This document shows, one piece after another, positions 1 through 9,060 of a DNA stretch of 64,000 nt. The DNA lies in contig NZ_CP077426.1 of NCBI RefSeq assembly GCF_019048845.1, positions 1,163,501 through 1,227,500 of the forward strand. The letters run 5' to 3'. Source of the DNA: Vibrio mimicus. Lineage in GTDB: Bacteria > Pseudomonadota > Gammaproteobacteria > Enterobacterales > Vibrionaceae. Made by a program: the position numbers and the translations under genes. Under the pieces are notes generated by a model that was given only the letters and a program-made list of their open reading frames with translations, was not told the DNA's origin and searched no databases. The first letter of the stretch is position 1. Every line of letters begins with the position of its first letter.

Positions 1-202
1 AAATATCAAAAAAAATTGAGAGCAAGTCTAAAACTTGCCAATTACTTGTGTTAGCGCAGATTTTTTCTGCCAAATAACGTGCCACTAAGAGTAACTAACC
101 TCACCCTAGTCAGATGTTAGACATCATGGCGATAACAGATTCCTTCAGCACGAGAGTTCGGGCTGGATAATAATTATTCATCTTTATTTGAGGATTGTTG
201 TT

Positions 203-1492
203 GTGACACGAATTATTGTTGTAGGTGGTGGAGCTGGCGGTTTAGAGCTAGTCACCAAATTGGGTCGCACACTTGGGCGTAAAGGCCGAGCCAAGGTTAC
301 TTTGGTTGACCGTAATTCAAGCCATCTTTGGAAACCCTTGTTGCATGAAGTGGCAACGGGCTCTCTGGATGAAGGTGTCGATGCGCTGAGCTACCGTGCA
401 CATGCAAAAAATCACAGTTTTGATTTCCAGCTCGGCAGCTTGGAGTCGATTGATCGTGAAAACAAAAAAATCACGTTAAGCGAGCTAAAAGATGAGCACG
501 GTGAATTACTGATGCCAAAGCGTGATTTGGAATACGATATGTTGGTGTTGGCGATCGGTTCAACATCGAATGACTTCAATACACCAGGTGTGAAAGAACA
601 CTGTATTTTCCTTGATAGCCCAGAACAAGCAGATCGTTTCCGTACTGAAATGAATAATGAGTTCCTGAAGTTGCACGCGAAAAACGGGCAAGGAACGGTA
701 GACATTGCAATTGTAGGTGCGGGCGCAACGGGCGTTGAGCTCTCAGCAGAGTTGCACAACGCTGTTAAAGAGCTGCGTACTTATGGTTTTGGTGATCTCG
801 ACTCGAGTAAATTGAACGTGAACTTGATTGAAGCGGGAGAACGTATTTTACCTGCATTGCCACCGCGCATCTCGGCGGCGGCGCATCAAGAACTCACTAA
901 GCTAGGCGTGAATGTTCGTACCATGACCATGGTGACTAAAGCGGAAAAAGATGGCTTAACCACTAAAGATGGTGAGAAAATTTCCGCGCACATCATGGTT
1001 TGGGCAGCAGGCATTAAAGCGCCAGATTTTATGAAAGACATCGCCGGACTTGAGACAAACCGTATCAATCAATTGATCGTTAAAGGTACTTTACAAACGA
1101 CACGTGACGATGATGTTTTCGTGATTGGCGATTTGGCACAATGCACTCAAGCGGACGGAGCGTTTGTACCGCCACGAGCTCAGGCTGCACACCAAATGGC
1201 CTCTCTGGCGTTTCGTAATATCGTAGCCAAAATGTATGGTCGAGAGTTGAAATCTTACGTCTATAAAGATCATGGCTCGCTAGTGTCTCTGAGTCGCTTC
1301 TCCACCGTAGGTAGCCTAATGGGCAACTTAACTCGTGGCTCGATGATGGTTGAAGGACGTATCGCACGTGTGGTGTATATCTCTTTGTATCGAATGCACC
1401 AAATGGCGTTGCATGGCATGTTTAAAACAGGCTTGATGATGTTGGTAGGACGAATTAACCGTGTACTGCGCCCAAACCTGAAACTGCATTAA
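203..1492 (+). CDS. ndh: NADH:quinone oxidoreductase type II (NDH-2)
   Basis: A single-subunit, non-proton-pumping NADH dehydrogenase that passes electrons from NADH through FAD to quinone at the inner face of the cytoplasmic membrane. The FAD motif GGGAGG lies at about residues 8-13 and the NADH-binding GAGATG at about 171-176. The protein reads almost colinearly with E. coli Ndh, including the C-terminal stretch around [10 protein letters not shown] and a final LKLH, so it is complete at 429 residues. I chose the GTG at 203 because GAGG at 190-193 sits at normal Shine-Dalgarno distance; a TTG at 188 is in frame but has no such site. It is monocistronic with a strong terminator behind it. 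In E. coli FNR represses ndh, but I saw no FNR box in the 202 bases upstream. Confidence 0.96.
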   Translation: MTRIIVVGGGAGGLELVTKLGRTLGRKGRAKVTLVDRNSSHLWKPLLHEVATGSLDEGVDALSYRAHAKNHSFDFQLGSLESIDRENKKITLSELKDEHGELLMPKRDLEYDMLVLAIGSTSNDFNTPGVKEHCIFLDSPEQADRFRTEMNNEFLKLHAKNGQGTVDIAIVGAGATGVELSAELHNAVKELRTYGFGDLDSSKLNVNLIEAGERILPALPPRISAAAHQELTKLGVNVRTMTMVTKAEKDGLTTKDGEKISAHIMVWAAGIKAPDFMKDIAGLETNRINQLIVKGTLQTTRDDDVFVIGDLAQCTQADGAFVPPRAQAAHQMASLAFRNIVAKMYGRELKSYVYKDHGSLVSLSRFSTVGSLMGNLTRGSMMVEGRIARVVYISLYRMHQMALHGMFKTGLMMLVGRINRVLRPNLKLH

Positions 1493-1511
1493 TGTTATCG
1501 ATTTGATAAAA

Positions 1512-1543
1512 AATAAAGCGGCACAGAGTGCCGCTTTATTTTT
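1512..1543 (+). terminator. Rho-independent terminator after ndh
   Basis: A perfect 13-bp stem (1512-1524 with 1528-1540) closes a 3-base loop and runs into TTTTT. The A-rich left side means it can also stop leftward transcription of the acetyltransferase gene that ends at 1596. Confidence 0.9.
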
Positions 1544-1595
1544 GCGTGTGACCATTCTATTCATGGTCTGTAACGCCAAGTGCTTGGGGTATATG

Positions 1596-2132
1596 TTAGG
1601 GTATTAAAGAAAACACAATTCCAGCTTTGGGTTCCCCAGCATACAAAAATCGATTTAGGGCGAGCTGTTCCTGAACCGCGCCACACTTTAGGGCTAAAGC
1701 TTGGCTCGGTACATTCTCTGGGTCACAGACAATTTCTAACCGAGTGAGCTCTAATCGCTCAAAGCAAAACAGAATCAATGCTGTGAGTGCCTCCCTCCCG
1801 TAGCCACGTCTTTGGTGAGCATCGGCAATCCAGTATCCTAAACTAGCCATGTTGAAAGTGTGGTAAAACTCATTAATTGCCACCATGCCGACTAAAGTTT
1901 GGGTTTGTCGTTCAAAAACACCAAATCCATAGGCTTCAGCTTTCACCCAATTGAGACGTGTGGCTTGAATAAATAACTCCGCCTCTTGCTTGCTAAAGAG
2001 CGCATGACACCAATCTACCCACTGATGCAGTGCTTGAGACTGGCGAATACAATGCACTAAATCATCGACTTCATCGGCTGCGATCAGGCGAAGTTGCAAG
2101 CGTTGGGTCACTATTTGGAAATCGGGTGTCAT
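1596..2132 (-). CDS. GNAT-family N-acetyltransferase (RimJ/RimL-like)
   Basis: A 178-residue acetyltransferase of the RimJ/RimL type (Acetyltransf_3). After a start-proximal TQRLQLR strand come the acetyl-CoA pyrophosphate-binding loop QRRGYGREAL and the following helix, then the ENVPSQALALKCG motif seen where these enzymes close over CoA. The substrate cannot be read from sequence; relatives acetylate ribosomal protein N-termini or small molecules. The start at 2132 is chosen because AAAGGA precedes it at good spacing; an in-frame start 15 codons upstream has none. It is a single leftward gene between the ndh terminator and the bap1 terminator. Confidence 0.85.
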   Translation of the reverse strand: MTPDFQIVTQRLQLRLIAADEVDDLVHCIRQSQALHQWVDWCHALFSKQEAELFIQATRLNWVKAEAYGFGVFERQTQTLVGMVAINEFYHTFNMASLGYWIADAHQRRGYGREALTALILFCFERLELTRLEIVCDPENVPSQALALKCGAVQEQLALNRFLYAGEPKAGIVFSLIP

Positions 2133-2249
2133 GGTTATCCTTTTGGCGTTGTTATACAAACCGATGAGCTCTGCCATTGATTATAAGCAGCAATACAAGA
2201 TTTATCGAAAATCCAACATGTTGCCGGTGAAAGAAAGCTGAAATAAGAA

Positions 2250-2276
2250 TAAAAAAGCCGCTCCAATGGAGCGGCT
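2250..2276 (-). terminator. Rho-independent terminator after bap1
   Basis: A 10-bp inverted repeat (2256-2265 with 2267-2276) with a run of six A's on its left forms a hairpin plus U-tract when read leftward, 17 bases beyond the bap1 stop. Confidence 0.88.
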
Positions 2277-2292
2277 AGCGAGTAGAGAGGGG

Positions 2293-4371
2293 TTATTGCA
2301 GTGGTGCACGAATGGTTGCAGAGCGGAAGCTGTTGTGTGTTAACCAGCTAGGTTGCGCATCGGCAGGGACGGAGCCATTGAGCTTTATGTCCGAGAAGCT
2401 GAACGCGTACTGATTCCAACTGCGTGTTGCTTTTCTCCAAGGCTTACTGAGATCCGCAGACTCATAAACGTACACACCGTGGTTGAGATTACTTTCACGA
2501 TCGTAGTCATTAGCGACCATGATCAGCGCTGCATTATCATTACCTGCAAGGTCTACCACAATTGGGTACTCCCATAGTGTGCCTGACGAGTTAGCAATAA
2601 TACTCAGCACTTGGCCTGTCTTACCATCGAGAATACGCATTCTCAAACGCTCTTGAACTAACACTTCATCAATGCCATCGCCATTGAAGTCATAGGCAGA
2701 CACCCCAACTTTGCCGCTGTTGAGATCATCGTTTAGTACAGACCACACTTTATTACCTTTGGCATCGTACATATCAACGGCTTTGTAACCAGCATAGACA
2801 ATACCCATATGTGATTGATCAGCTTCTACTTTTCCGATCAGGAATTGCACCGCATTAACTTGCTGTTTGTTTTCAGGCTGGTGCTTTTCTTTATTCCACA
2901 CATTCATTCCAAGCAGTTGTGATCCTTGTGGAATGTCATAACGTACCGTATCTGATTTTGAAAGAGTGACAGGTGCTAAATAAGGAACTGTTTTTTGCTT
3001 CCATACTGGGGCAAGGTAAGAGACTTGTTTTGCATGCCAGCCAAAGAACCAGAAGTAAACGGTTTTTGTCCGCCATTCAAGACCAAGATAGCTGATCGTT
3101 TTGGTTTTCCATTCAAAGCCAAGATAAGTAAAGGCAGAACTTTTAGAACCTACGGTGATTTTTGACCCATTTTCGAGGGTGAAAACCATTTCAAGCACCC
3201 CATAGGTCCACCAATACTTGTTTTTGCCATAAGTTACGTCGATGGAACGGACTTTAGATGCATCAATATTACGAAGGGATCCACCGCTGCCACCTACCAT
3301 ATTTTGGCTGGTTGAGCCAATGGCATCTACGACCGCTCCAGAACGGATGGCGAATTGATGCTCATTACTCTCTAAAACACGTTGTCCATTCGCCCAGTCG
3401 GTATAGCCGTAAATGCTTGATTGCCCATCAATATTTGTGGAGCTACCTGCTTTCGCGCCCAAGAAACTAGAAACCGCCTGTACACTGCCCCCAGGGTTAT
3501 TGAGGTTGTTGACTCGCCATTTCACAGTTCCATCATGCTCTAGCACAGCAATTTCACTATTCTCAGGAGTAGCGAGTGACGCTGGGACAGAAACCACTAA
3601 TTCGGGTTGGTCATCGCCATCTAAATTGGCAACAGAGGAAAACCATGCGGTATCGTTGGTTTGATACTGCCATTGGTAAGCACCGTTATTTTTGTAAAGT
3701 GTACCGTTTGCAAATATTTCACGCTGCCCATCGCCATTACTATCAAATGCCACTGAACTTGGAGCCCAGTCATGACTAAATAACAAACCAGAGTCGTAAT
3801 TATAAACGCCATCGGCTGCGAGAATTTCTACTGAGCCATCACCATTAAGGTCGGCTAAAGCGATATCACCGACCGAACGCCAACCAGAGGCGTATTTCAG
3901 CAGTTGTTTTTTAATGTTGCCTTGGTTGTCTAAAATGTTGATATAAGGGGTTAAAGTGCTCGTAGAGACAATTTCGATTAAGCCATCGCCGTCTAGGTCT
4001 GCGGCTGCAGGAGCATAGCGTGCATCGGCAATAATGCCGCCGTTGCTGTAAGTCCAAAGTTCTGAACCATCAACACCGCTCAATGCTCGCAGATAACCAC
4101 CCTGAGAGTACTGATTCCCTTGGAAAGTCACCACAATTACGTCGGCAACATCGTTTGCATCGATTTTGCCATCGCCGTTATCATCGTTCAGTTGAGCGGT
4201 AATGGGGGCTGCCATTACTTGATTGGATTCTGGGTGAAATTGGCTGGTAGACCAAGCCCATTTCAATTTAGTTTGTATATCACTGCTGCTTGACGCGAAT
4301 GCATAGCTTGGAGCAACTAAATGGCTCAGCGCAAATACACTTATCGCGGTCAACGTTTTTTTATGTTTCAT
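2293..4371 (-). CDS. bap1: Biofilm matrix adhesin Bap1
   Basis: A secreted matrix protein that anchors Vibrio biofilms to surfaces. It has a signal peptide ending near SYAFA, then a beta-propeller built from FG-GAP/VCBS repeats with calcium-binding loops of the type DxDGDG or DxNGDG (for example DDNGDGKID, DLDGDGLIE, DLNGDGSVE, DFNGDGIDE). A beta-prism interrupts the propeller. Roughly residues 413-470 form an aromatic, basic loop made of about four 12-residue repeats with the pattern YL(x3)WxxKx(V/I). In V. cholerae this loop is known to mediate adhesion to abiotic and lipid surfaces. The start at 4371 gives 692 residues with a proper signal peptide; an extension to 4518 is unlikely. In V. 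cholerae bap1 is controlled by VpsR/VpsT and quorum sensing. It is monocistronic, with its promoter in the 379-base region to the right. Confidence 0.95.
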   Translation of the reverse strand: MKHKKTLTAISVFALSHLVAPSYAFASSSSDIQTKLKWAWSTSQFHPESNQVMAAPITAQLNDDNGDGKIDANDVADVIVVTFQGNQYSQGGYLRALSGVDGSELWTYSNGGIIADARYAPAAADLDGDGLIEIVSTSTLTPYINILDNQGNIKKQLLKYASGWRSVGDIALADLNGDGSVEILAADGVYNYDSGLLFSHDWAPSSVAFDSNGDGQREIFANGTLYKNNGAYQWQYQTNDTAWFSSVANLDGDDQPELVVSVPASLATPENSEIAVLEHDGTVKWRVNNLNNPGGSVQAVSSFLGAKAGSSTNIDGQSSIYGYTDWANGQRVLESNEHQFAIRSGAVVDAIGSTSQNMVGGSGGSLRNIDASKVRSIDVTYGKNKYWWTYGVLEMVFTLENGSKITVGSKSSAFTYLGFEWKTKTISYLGLEWRTKTVYFWFFGWHAKQVSYLAPVWKQKTVPYLAPVTLSKSDTVRYDIPQGSQLLGMNVWNKEKHQPENKQQVNAVQFLIGKVEADQSHMGIVYAGYKAVDMYDAKGNKVWSVLNDDLNSGKVGVSAYDFNGDGIDEVLVQERLRMRILDGKTGQVLSIIANSSGTLWEYPIVVDLAGNDNAALIMVANDYDRESNLNHGVYVYESADLSKPWRKATRSWNQYAFSFSDIKLNGSVPADAQPSWLTHNSFRSATIRAPLQ

Positions 4372-4543
4372 GGCTTGACCTTCATCTCTCTTAACAGTTC
4401 GAGTGGGTTGCATAATGAGTTTCCATACTCTCTCGTTAGATTGATGCGTAAATGAATAAAATCGATGGCACCAATAACAAAATGCTGAGAGCGATAGAAT
4501 TATCAATGGCAAATGCACAAGGGTTCAACCCAAGGAATGGTTT

Positions 4544-4559
4544 TAAGAGTGAGTTCTTA
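4544..4559 (-). promoter_or_regulatory. Inverted repeat in the bap1 upstream region
   Basis: TAAGA-N6-TCTTA forms a perfect 5-bp inverted repeat about 170 bases before the bap1 start. The position suits an operator, but I do not assign it to a named regulator. The rest of the gap 4372-4750 holds a possible 21-codon reading frame and a second inverted repeat, listed separately. Confidence 0.3.
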
Positions 4560-4606
4560 TTCAGCAGACAAATTGGCACATTAAATGTGAGAGAGGTGAA
4601 TCATAA

Positions 4607-4672
4607 ATGAAACAAAATGACATGGATGGCCGCACCCAGTGGGCGAAATTTTATGATGCTCAAATGGCTTAA
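4607..4672 (+). CDS. Possible 21-residue small ORF or gene remnant
   Basis: ATG at 4607 opens 21 codons ending in TAA, preceded by GAGAGG about ten bases upstream. The peptide begins MKQNDMDGR and is hydrophilic. It has no recognised family. It could be a real short peptide, the 5' relic of a lost gene between bap1 and csiV, or chance. A 9-bp inverted repeat follows at 4692-4732. Confidence 0.22.
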   Translation: MKQNDMDGRTQWAKFYDAQMA

Positions 4673-4691
4673 GGTAAGAGAGAGGGTGTTG

Positions 4692-4732
4692 GTGAGTTTG
4701 AACTCGCTAAAAGAAAGTGAATCCAAACTCAC
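4692..4732 (+). repeat. 9-bp inverted repeat between bap1 and csiV
   Basis: GTGAGTTTG at 4692-4700 is complementary to CAAACTCAC at 4724-4732, with 23 bases between. No U-tract follows, so it is at best a weak terminator. It lies immediately past the csiV stop when read leftward. Confidence 0.35.
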
Positions 4733-4750
4733 GCACAGGCAGGAGTTATG

Positions 4751-5521
4751 TTATTCGGCAACACGTCGAACTTGGATGATCATGCCCATCAGTGGGTGAT
4801 CAAGATAGTGGGTTTCACCACTGCGCATACGGCGTTTCTGATCCATTCGATAACTTTTTAAAAAGGTTTCTTCTTCAACGGTCGGAGATACCGCTTCTAG
4901 CAAGCCCGCCTGTACTGTCGCCCCTTGTTCTTCTGGTGTTGTGCTGAGCTGTAAAGTTGCATCTTGTAATGTCACTTCACGTACTGCAGGCTTTTTCAAA
5001 TCCAGTAGGGCTTCTGCAAATAGGAAGTGCTGAACGTAAATCTGTAATGTGCCGTCGAGCTCATACAATGGTTTGGCTATACTCATTTCGGTCACGCCAT
5101 CGACAGGCGCTGCCACGTTTTTGTTGCCGATCGGGGCGCCATCAGTTTGAAACTGTCCGGAGTAATCACGCCCAGCCTGAATGTGGAACACTGGAGCAGA
5201 TTGACGACCTTGATCACTTTGACGCCAAGCAGTATGCAGCAATACGTTGAAACCTGCATGGTTGCGTAATTTCTGAGCTTCGCTATTGAGCTGATACGCG
5301 GAAGAAGGTAACAAGGTTACTCCTTTGCTTTGGCGAAAACTGACGTCTGCGAAACTGCCAGCGCGGTCAAAATTGATAGCGGGCAAGCTGTTAGGCCAAG
5401 ATTCACTCACTTTTTCAGCATCTACTGCCCGTTTAAAAAAGATGACTTCAATATCAAACTGTCGGGCCGCCATGCTGGGCATTGCAATCAGCAATAGCAG
5501 CAGTGGGATCAATCTTTTCAT
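4751..5521 (-). CDS. csiV: CsiV-family periplasmic peptidoglycan-binding protein
   Basis: A 256-residue exported protein with an N-terminal signal peptide (MKRLIPLLLLLIAMPSMA, cleaved after the Ala). The mature start RQFDIEVIFFKR is typical of the CsiV family (PF10972), in which V. cholerae CsiV supports PBP1A/LpoA-dependent cell wall synthesis. The family assignment is from the start of the mature chain and the gene position after mfd. The ATG at 5521 is preceded by GGAG; an in-frame GTG at 5527 overlaps that site and is less likely. It sits 69 bases after mfd on the same strand and may be co-transcribed with it. Confidence 0.8.
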   Translation of the reverse strand: MKRLIPLLLLLIAMPSMAARQFDIEVIFFKRAVDAEKVSESWPNSLPAINFDRAGSFADVSFRQSKGVTLLPSSAYQLNSEAQKLRNHAGFNVLLHTAWRQSDQGRQSAPVFHIQAGRDYSGQFQTDGAPIGNKNVAAPVDGVTEMSIAKPLYELDGTLQIYVQHFLFAEALLDLKKPAVREVTLQDATLQLSTTPEEQGATVQAGLLEAVSPTVEEETFLKSYRMDQKRRMRSGETHYLDHPLMGMIIQVRRVAE

Positions 5522-5590
5522 TGTCACTCCGTTGTTCAGTGCTTCACACTGGGTTATTACTTTCTTGGGTTATTACTTCAGGCTAATGAC

Positions 5591-8500
5591 TTATATCGCC
5601 GATAACACATTTTGCTGGAAATTGTTCAAGATGTCAGCGACAAATTGAATGCGTGCACCGCGTTCAACCAAAGGTAAGGTAAATTTAAATTTGGTCGGTC
5701 CATCCATTGCAAACTGCTTAGGTTGCGACTGCAGCAGTTTAACCAAAAACAGTGGGTTAATGTCAGCATTGGGATAGAACTCTATGTATCCACCGCGCTC
5801 ATGGGCTTCAATTTTACGCACTTTGAGACGCATAGCACTCAGTTTCAGCTCAGCGATGGCGAGTAAGTTTAACGCGGCGTCAGGCAATTTACCAAAGCGA
5901 TCAATCAATTCGACTTTGAGCTCGGCTAATTCATCTTCACTGGCGACGCTAGCAATCTGTTTGTACATCGACAAACGGGTGTTTATGTCCGGAATATAAT
6001 CCTCCGGCAGCAAGGCAGGCAGACGCATTTCAATTTCGGTTTGCTCACGCAGCAAATCATCAAGCGCAGGTTCTTTACCGGACTTGAGTGCATCTACTGC
6101 TTGTTCGAGCATTTCCATATACAAAGTAAAACCGATAGATTGAATTTGGCCGCTCTGTTCTTCACCTAGCAGCTCACCCGCACCACGAATTTCCAAATCG
6201 TGCGTGGCGAGAGTAAAGCCAGCCCCCAAATCTTCTAAGGAAGCGATAGCCTCTAAACGTTTTACTGCATCTTTGGTAATCGCTTTTGGTGGCGGGGTTA
6301 ACAGGTAAGCGTAGGCTTGGTGATGCGAGCGACCGACACGGCCACGCAATTGATGTAACTGAGCCAAGCCTAAGCTGTCGGCACGATCCATAATAATGGT
6401 GTTAGCCGTTGGCACGTCGATACCGGTTTCGATGATCGTGGTACACACCAGTAAATTAAAACGCTGGTGGTAGAAATCGTTCATCACTTTTTCCAGTTCA
6501 CGCTCGCGCATCTGCCCGTGGGCAACAGTAATCCGCGCTTCAGGAACCAGTTTTTCTAAATCCGCAGCTACTTTGTCGATGGTTTCGACTTGATTGTGCA
6601 GGAAATACACCTGGCCACCACGCATAATTTCACGCAGCACCGCTTCACGGATTACGCTGTCCTCACTTTGGCGCACAAAGGTTTTGATCGCTAATCGACG
6701 CGCTGGCGGCGTCGCGATGATGGAGAGATCGCGCATGCCACTCATCGCCATATTCAGTGTGCGCGGAATCGGCGTTGCAGTGAGAGTGAGGATGTCGACA
6801 TCCGCACGCATCGCTTTGACTTTCTCTTTTTGACGCACCCCGAAACGGTGCTCTTCGTCAACAATCAGCAAGCCAAGATCAGCAAAACGAATTTCGCTAG
6901 AGAGTAGTTTATGGGTGCCGACCAGAATATCGACTTTACCGTCCGCCACATCTTGTAGGATGAGTTTCTGCTCTTTAGCGGATTTAAAGCGGGAGAGCAC
7001 TTCAACGCGGATCGGCAAGTTGGCAAATCGGTCGCGGAAATTCTCGAAATGTTGTTGCGCCAGTAGAGTCGTAGGGACTAATACTGCCACTTGTTTGCCA
7101 TTATCGGTCGCGACAAAAGCCGCGCGCATCGCCACCTCGGTTTTACCAAAGCCTACATCACCACACACCAAACGATCCATGGCTTTGGGTTGGCACATGT
7201 CCGACAGCACAGCGTTGATCGCCATCGCTTGGTCATCGGTTTCTTCAAACGGGAAGGTGGCTTTGAAGGTCGCGTATTGTTCGCGGTCGAGATGGAATTT
7301 AAAACCCGGTTTGATTTCGCGCTTAGCGTACACATCCAATAGCTCTGCCGCGACATCACGTACTTTTTCGGCGGCCTTACGGCGGGCTTTTACCCATGCT
7401 TCGCCACCCAGTTTATGTAATTGGGCTGCTTCTTCTGCACCGCCTGAATAACGACTGATCAGGTTGAGCGAGGAAACAGGCACATACAGCTTGGCTTCGT
7501 TTTGATACTCCAGCATGACGTATTCGCTGACCATGCCACCCGCTTCGAGAGTTTGTAGCCCTAAGTAGCGGCCAATCCCGTGATCGATATGTACAACGGG
7601 TTGCCCCGGTTTGAGCTCGGCAAGGTTGCGGATCACCGCATCACTGTTGGTGACAGTTTTGCGATCTTTCTTACGGCGACGTTGAATCACCCGATCGCCC
7701 AGTAAATCGCTTTCACAGATCAGGGCAATTTGGTTGTCACCATAAATAAATCCACGCTCTGCGGCACCCAGTACCAGTGAGAATTTCTCTGCTTGTTGGC
7801 AGGCAATGCTGAACTCACTTTGGCTTTGTGGGCGCAGTTTGATGCGTTGCAAAAGCTCAAGCAAGGCTTCACGGCGACCTTCAGACTCTACCGAGAAAAT
7901 GATTTTGCCGGCGAATTGCTCGCTAAACTGGCGCAGCGCTGCCAATGGCTCTTTGTTTTGATGCTCAACAGCTAATACTGGCAATGGCTGTACTTGGGCA
8001 TTCATTCGTCCTGCTCGTAGCTCGATAGGTGAGCTGGTCAGTTGGACTTGCGGCAGAGTTTTAAAGTGGGCAAACAGCTCATCTTTGCGCAGCCAAAGCT
8101 CATTCGGTGGCAGCAATGGGCGCAATGGGTCGATATTGCGTTGGTCGTAGCGATAATCCACATCCGCCAAAAACTGGTCGATGGACTTTTCCAATTCGCC
8201 AACCACTAAGAGCTGGCTGTTGGAGGGGAGATAGTCGAACAAGGTTTCGCTGTGATCAAAGAACAATGGCTGCCAGTATTCAATACCCGCAGGCCAAGTG
8301 CCTTTGGAGACTTGGCTATAAATGGATTCAGGCTCACGGCGCGCTTCAAAGCGCTGACGCCAGCGGTTACGAAACTCTTCAATCGCTGCCGCTGTGGTGG
8401 GGAATTCATGTGCGGGCAACAGACGAATTTCATCCATTTCAGCAATCGAACGTTGATTCTCCGGATCGAAAGTGCGAATGGTGTCGATTTCATCATCAAA

Positions 8501-9058
8501 AAAATCAATCCGGAACGGGTCGCTGCTGCCCATTGGGAAGAGATCGAGAATCGAACCGCGACTTGCGTATTCACCGGGACCAAAGACCTGATCAACATGG
8601 CGATAACCGCTATTTTCTAACTGTAGGCGTAGCTTATCGAGCGAGAAAAGGTCACCTCGCTTAACGATTAAGGTGTGCTGCAATAAGAAGTCACGCGGTG
8701 ATTGGCGTTGTAGCAAAGTGCTGACCGGGACAATCGTGATGCCACGAGTCAGGCTCGGTAATTGATACAAGCGCGAAATACGATCAGAAATGATGTCTTG
8801 ATGCGGAGAAAAATTATCGTACGGCAGAGTTTCCCAATCAGGGAAGAGTGCGACTTCGCTGTGGCTAAACTGTTCAACTTCGTGCAGCAGTTTGAGTGCC
8901 GTTTGCGGATCCGGAACTGCCAGCAAAGTATGGCTGGTATGGGCGTTAGCCAATTCAGCAATGGCTAAGGCAAGGCTTGAGCCGTGTAAGTTACCGATGG
9001 CTTTTTTGTCTCCGGCACCTTGCGCCGAAAACAGGGAGAGTAGAGAGTGTGTAGTCAT
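5591..9058 (-). CDS. mfd: Transcription-repair coupling factor Mfd
   Basis: A DNA translocase that removes RNA polymerase stalled at lesions and recruits UvrA. It has a UvrB-like N-terminal region, then a CarD-type RNA-polymerase-interacting domain around residue 480, then RecG-like helicase motifs: Walker A GDVGFGKTE at about 632, DEEHRFG at about 732, TATPIPRTL, and QLRGRVGRS. The C-terminal TRCF domain contains RLSMYKQIA. At 1155 residues the length is normal. ATG 9058 is used; a GTG at 9064 would give the 4-base overlap with the plzB stop that coupled genes often show, so either start is possible. It is the second gene of a plzB-mfd-csiV run. Confidence 0.97.
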   Translation of the reverse strand: MTTHSLLSLFSAQGAGDKKAIGNLHGSSLALAIAELANAHTSHTLLAVPDPQTALKLLHEVEQFSHSEVALFPDWETLPYDNFSPHQDIISDRISRLYQLPSLTRGITIVPVSTLLQRQSPRDFLLQHTLIVKRGDLFSLDKLRLQLENSGYRHVDQVFGPGEYASRGSILDLFPMGSSDPFRIDFFDDEIDTIRTFDPENQRSIAEMDEIRLLPAHEFPTTAAAIEEFRNRWRQRFEARREPESIYSQVSKGTWPAGIEYWQPLFFDHSETLFDYLPSNSQLLVVGELEKSIDQFLADVDYRYDQRNIDPLRPLLPPNELWLRKDELFAHFKTLPQVQLTSSPIELRAGRMNAQVQPLPVLAVEHQNKEPLAALRQFSEQFAGKIIFSVESEGRREALLELLQRIKLRPQSQSEFSIACQQAEKFSLVLGAAERGFIYGDNQIALICESDLLGDRVIQRRRKKDRKTVTNSDAVIRNLAELKPGQPVVHIDHGIGRYLGLQTLEAGGMVSEYVMLEYQNEAKLYVPVSSLNLISRYSGGAEEAAQLHKLGGEAWVKARRKAAEKVRDVAAELLDVYAKREIKPGFKFHLDREQYATFKATFPFEETDDQAMAINAVLSDMCQPKAMDRLVCGDVGFGKTEVAMRAAFVATDNGKQVAVLVPTTLLAQQHFENFRDRFANLPIRVEVLSRFKSAKEQKLILQDVADGKVDILVGTHKLLSSEIRFADLGLLIVDEEHRFGVRQKEKVKAMRADVDILTLTATPIPRTLNMAMSGMRDLSIIATPPARRLAIKTFVRQSEDSVIREAVLREIMRGGQVYFLHNQVETIDKVAADLEKLVPEARITVAHGQMRERELEKVMNDFYHQRFNLLVCTTIIETGIDVPTANTIIMDRADSLGLAQLHQLRGRVGRSHHQAYAYLLTPPPKAITKDAVKRLEAIASLEDLGAGFTLATHDLEIRGAGELLGEEQSGQIQSIGFTLYMEMLEQAVDALKSGKEPALDDLLREQTEIEMRLPALLPEDYIPDINTRLSMYKQIASVASEDELAELKVELIDRFGKLPDAALNLLAIAELKLSAMRLKVRKIEAHERGGYIEFYPNADINPLFLVKLLQSQPKQFAMDGPTKFKFTLPLVERGARIQFVADILNNFQQNVLSAI

Positions 9059-9060
9059 AG

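Noticed and set aside
22..38. Short inverted repeat GCAAGT/ACTTGC at the window start
   Set aside because: A six-base stem with no T-run; too weak to call a terminator or operator, and the gene it might serve is outside the window.
188..202. TTG start for ndh at 188
   Set aside because: The only purine-rich ribosome site overlaps this TTG and is correctly spaced for the GTG at 203.
6915..7451. 178-codon rightward frame inside mfd
   Set aside because: It is the complement of conserved helicase sequence of mfd; Ser/Arg/Ala-rich composition and no ribosome-binding site.
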